Below are positions 31,134 to 32,963 of a DNA stretch of 32,963 nt, one piece after another (position 1 is the first letter of the stretch; each line of letters starts with the position of its first letter). The DNA is from a virus. The position numbers were made by a program, and so were the translations under genes. The notes under the pieces were generated by a model. That model was not told the origin of the DNA and made no database searches. It saw nothing but the letters and a program-made list of their open reading frames with translations. The stretch is from positions 1 through 32,963 of IMG/VR virus record IMGVR_UViG_3300028581_004252; one strand, 5' to 3'.

Positions 31134-31364
31134 CTAATTCACCCCTTGCCTATCAAGTAATAAACCGTCCCTGTATGTCTCAATAGTACGATTTTTATAT
31201 CTCACAGTAATATCGCACCCTGGATTCAAAGCAATTGCAGCTGCAATTTGCATTTTGTTTGCAGCATTTTCTTGTTCGGCTGGTGTTAAGTCATCCCACT
31301 TACGAACAATGCCTGTTTTTGTATCGTGCAAATAACTAACAACTGTAAGCTCACGCCTTGCCAT
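31134..31364 (-). CDS. 76-aa hypothetical early protein
   Basis: From ATG 31364, behind GAGGTGA, the product begins ARRELTVVSYLHDTKTG and has the DDLTPAEQENAANKMQ segment, which recurs in small phage proteins. It is not assigned a function. The frame is open to 31526 but the upstream part overlaps the XRE gene and has no site. Confidence 0.7.
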   Translation of the reverse strand: MARRELTVVSYLHDTKTGIVRKWDDLTPAEQENAANKMQIAAAIALNPGCDITVRYKNRTIETYRDGLLLDRQGVN

Positions 31365-31401
31365 AAAAATCACCTCAAAATATAATATTCGTAAAAAAGT
31401 T

Positions 31402-31836
31402 TTAATGTGCAAATTTAACTGCCATAATTGCCTCAACAATTTGGTCAAGTTCTTTAAGTATTGCATCATATCGAGGACGTTCCTCGGCATCAATAATTCC
31501 ATCACAGCAAATGTCCACAAGTTCATCCCTGCATTTGATGAAATCCGTAACTTCCTTTTGCAACCTCAAAATAGCAGAAGGCAAATCTCTGAGCTCAATA
31601 TTCGGCATATATTTCTGCCCAACCTCGGCACTGGTCTTTAAATGTTGATATGCTAAATACTGACAATTATATATTTCTATCATTTTTATAACGGTCTTAT
31701 CAGGAGGAATACGTCTGTCTGTTTCATACGCCCTAATACTCTCAACTGATACATCTATTAGTTCAGCAGCCTTTTCTTGTGTCAAACCAGTAGACTCTCG
31801 TGCTATTTGGTAAATATTTCTGTAGTCTTGTGCCAT
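31402..31836 (-). CDS. XRE-type HTH regulator with helical tail
   Basis: This 144-aa protein has a Cro/CI-type HTH over residues 5-60 (ESTGLTQEKAAELIDVSVESIRAYETDRR) and a long helical C-terminus with conserved Asp/Glu pairs (FIKCRDELVDICCDGIIDAEERPRYD). It is likely an early regulator that acts with the Cro-like gene upstream. The ATG at 31836 follows GGAGG. No S24 domain is present. Confidence 0.85.
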   Translation of the reverse strand: MAQDYRNIYQIARESTGLTQEKAAELIDVSVESIRAYETDRRIPPDKTVIKMIEIYNCQYLAYQHLKTSAEVGQKYMPNIELRDLPSAILRLQKEVTDFIKCRDELVDICCDGIIDAEERPRYDAILKELDQIVEAIMAVKFAH

Positions 31837-31868
31837 GTTAAAAACCTCCAATCTTGTGTATAATATAA

Positions 31869-32066
31869 TTAAGCAGATTGAACATCATCATAAAACTTTG
31901 TCCAATTAAAATTCAAAACATTTGCAATAGCCTGTGCGACAATTACACTTGGTTTGCGTTCTCCACTCTCAATAAGGCAATAATAACTTTCTGAAATGCC
32001 TGTTTCAGTAGAAATATCTTTCTGTGTTAAATTGGCATTTGTTCTGATCGCTTTTAACCACTCCAT
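31869..32066 (-). CDS. Cro-like HTH repressor
   Basis: This 65-aa protein is almost wholly an HTH_3 domain: RTNANLTQKDISTETGISE, then SYYCLIESGERKPSVIVAQAIANVL. It is the first gene of the leftward early operon, beginning at the promoter that faces the repressor gene, which is the Cro position. AGGAGC stands before its ATG. Confidence 0.9.
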   Translation of the reverse strand: MEWLKAIRTNANLTQKDISTETGISESYYCLIESGERKPSVIVAQAIANVLNFNWTKFYDDVQSA

Positions 32067-32086
32067 ATTTTTCAGCTCCTTTTAAA

Positions 32087-32199
32087 CTTTACTATTAGTC
32101 AAGTTGGTTGTAGTATAACACTAACTTTACTATAAGTCAAGTATATTTTTAAAAATAATTACAATTAGTCAAGATATATTTACTTTACTACCTGTAAAG
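32087..32199. promoter_or_regulatory. Four 17-bp operator-like sites of the lysogeny switch
   Basis: The sites are 32087-32103, 32125-32141, 32157-32173 and 32183-32199. They share the pattern CTTTAC-N5-GTMAAG; the last is a perfect dyad, and the third is most diverged at its left half. Centre spacings are 38, 32 and 26 bp. Site two covers the -35 of the leftward promoter and site four covers the -35 of the repressor promoter. Confidence 0.75.
32112..32140 (-). promoter_or_regulatory. Leftward early promoter
   Basis: On the minus strand TTGACT (32135-32140) is followed after 17 bp by TATACT (32112-32117). This is strong sigma-A consensus upstream of the Cro-like gene. It is flanked by operator-like sites one and two. 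Confidence 0.85.
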
Positions 32200-32212
32200 T
32201 CTAAAATATTAT
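32184..32212 (+). promoter_or_regulatory. Rightward repressor promoter
   Basis: TTTACT (32184-32189) and TATTAT (32207-32212) with a 17-bp spacer precede the repressor gene. Transcription would start about 12 bp before the AAGGTG ribosome site. Operator-like site four overlaps the -35, which allows autoregulation. Confidence 0.7.
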
Positions 32213-32230
32213 CATTAGGAAGGTGTTGTT

Positions 32231-32845
32231 ATGTTAGAAAATAAAATAAAGGAATTAAGAATTAACAATGGTTTAACTATGAAAGAGTTATCTATAAAAT
32301 TAAACCTTAGTGAATCTGTAATTTCTTTGTATGAATCAGGCAAACGTCAACCAAGTTATGATATTTTAACAAAAATGTCTGAATTATTTAGAGTAACTAC
32401 TGACTACTTGCTTGGCAATGAAAAACCACAAAGCAATATAATTGAAGTTGGCACTATGCACAGAATACCTATAATCGGTCATATTGCTGCTGGTGTGCCA
32501 ATTATGGCATTGGAAAATATTGAGGGCTATGAATTGGCAGATGTTAAAGACCCTGAAAATCACTTTTTCCTTCGTGTAGTCGGTGATAGTATGATCGGTG
32601 CAAGAATTAATGATGGGGATTTAGTCTTAATTAGAAAACAGCCATGTGCTGAAAGTGGACAAATAATAGCTTGCAGGGTAAATGGTGATGAAGTAACATT
32701 GAAAAGGTTTAAACTAAAAGATAATTCAATATTTTTGTTGCCTGAAAATAGCAATTATGAACCTATTATCTTAAATGATAACGATTTTAAAAATGGCTAT
32801 GCAGAAATAATCGGCGTAGCTGTTAAAATACACATTAAATTATAA
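32231..32845 (+). CDS. CI-like repressor, HTH plus S24 (LexA-type) peptidase
   Basis: This 204-aa repressor has an HTH_3 domain at residues 6-61 and a LexA-like self-cleaving domain from about residue 75. The cleavage pair is Ala87-Gly88 (HIAAGVP), and the catalytic Ser120 (VGDSM) and Lys158 (EVTLKRF) are present. It should hold the prophage silent and be inactivated through RecA after DNA damage. It is the only gene here besides the next one that reads rightwards. ATG 32231 follows AGGAAGG. Confidence 0.95.
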   Translation: MLENKIKELRINNGLTMKELSIKLNLSESVISLYESGKRQPSYDILTKMSELFRVTTDYLLGNEKPQSNIIEVGTMHRIPIIGHIAAGVPIMALENIEGYELADVKDPENHFFLRVVGDSMIGARINDGDLVLIRKQPCAESGQIIACRVNGDEVTLKRFKLKDNSIFLLPENSNYEPIILNDNDFKNGYAEIIGVAVKIHIKL

Positions 32846-32858
32846 GGAGATACTACTA

Positions 32859-32963
32859 ATGATAGCTTTATTTGGAGTTATAAGCTTTTTTGGAATCATA
32901 TATTTATCAATAGTTATTTCAAAAAATATGCTTAAAAATATAAATAATAAAAAAAAATATTAA
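32859..32963 (+). CDS. 34-aa membrane peptide downstream of the repressor
   Basis: ATG 32859 follows AAGGAG and opens a short gene with ALFGVISFFGIIYLSIVIS, a single membrane helix, then a basic tail. It reads with the repressor, 13 bp after its stop, so it should be expressed in the lysogen. Its stop codon is the last triplet of the window. It could act in superinfection exclusion, but that is only inferred from context. Confidence 0.65.
   Translation: MIALFGVISFFGIIYLSIVISKNMLKNINNKKKY

Overview
The window is most of a temperate, contractile-tailed (myovirus-type) prophage. It is AT-rich, uses strong GGAGG-type ribosome sites with some GTG and TTG starts, and its tail module follows the order of the Bacillus PBSX xkd genes. 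The holin, BppU-type fibre, HK97-type head and P27-type terminase all point to a Bacillota host, most likely a clostridium. The species cannot be read from the sequence. No tRNA, rRNA, CRISPR array or transposase was seen.

Layout. Almost everything is read leftwards (minus strand) from a divergent lysogeny switch near 32.1 kb. The repressor and one tiny membrane peptide read rightwards. Right to left: (a) 32.9-31.1 kb, an S24 repressor, four 17-bp operator-like sites, two divergent promoters and Cro/XRE genes. (b) 31.1-26.3 kb, small early genes, an HNH nuclease, an iteron-bearing replication initiator and a DnaB helicase. (c) 26.3-21.1 kb, a PP-loop ATPase of the PAPS-reductase type, a 26-residue membrane peptide, a radical SAM enzyme, DUF551, a nucleotidyltransferase-like protein, a sigma-like late regulator and a ParB-methyltransferase fusion. 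(d) 21.1-19.6 kb, a control region with three back-to-back hairpins, a 66-aa stand-alone TerS-like tail, a small catalytically complete tyrosine recombinase, a 16-bp perfect inverted repeat flanking 89 bp, an HNH nuclease and a cos-like region. (e) 19.6-10.6 kb, terminase, portal, ClpP-type protease, capsid, connectors, sheath and tube. (f) 10.6-2.0 kb, the tail chaperone with a -1 frameshift, tape measure, baseplate and fibres. (g) 2.0-0.8 kb, holin and amidase, closed by a strong terminator. (h) 0.8-0 kb, an unrecognised 224-aa gene with its own consensus promoter, arranged like a lysogenic-conversion (moron) gene.

Most interesting. First, the FimB/FimE-sized recombinase lies 2 bp from a 121-bp inverted-repeat cassette at the head of the late operon, which is the arrangement expected of an invertible transcription switch. 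Second, a PP-loop ATPase, a membrane peptide and a radical SAM enzyme form a compact set beside a ParB-methyltransferase and a nucleotidyltransferase, which could be a nucleic-acid modification or counter-defence module. Third, the tail chaperone has a textbook A AAA AAC slip site with a spaced stem-loop. The main prophage integrase and the att sites are not in the window.
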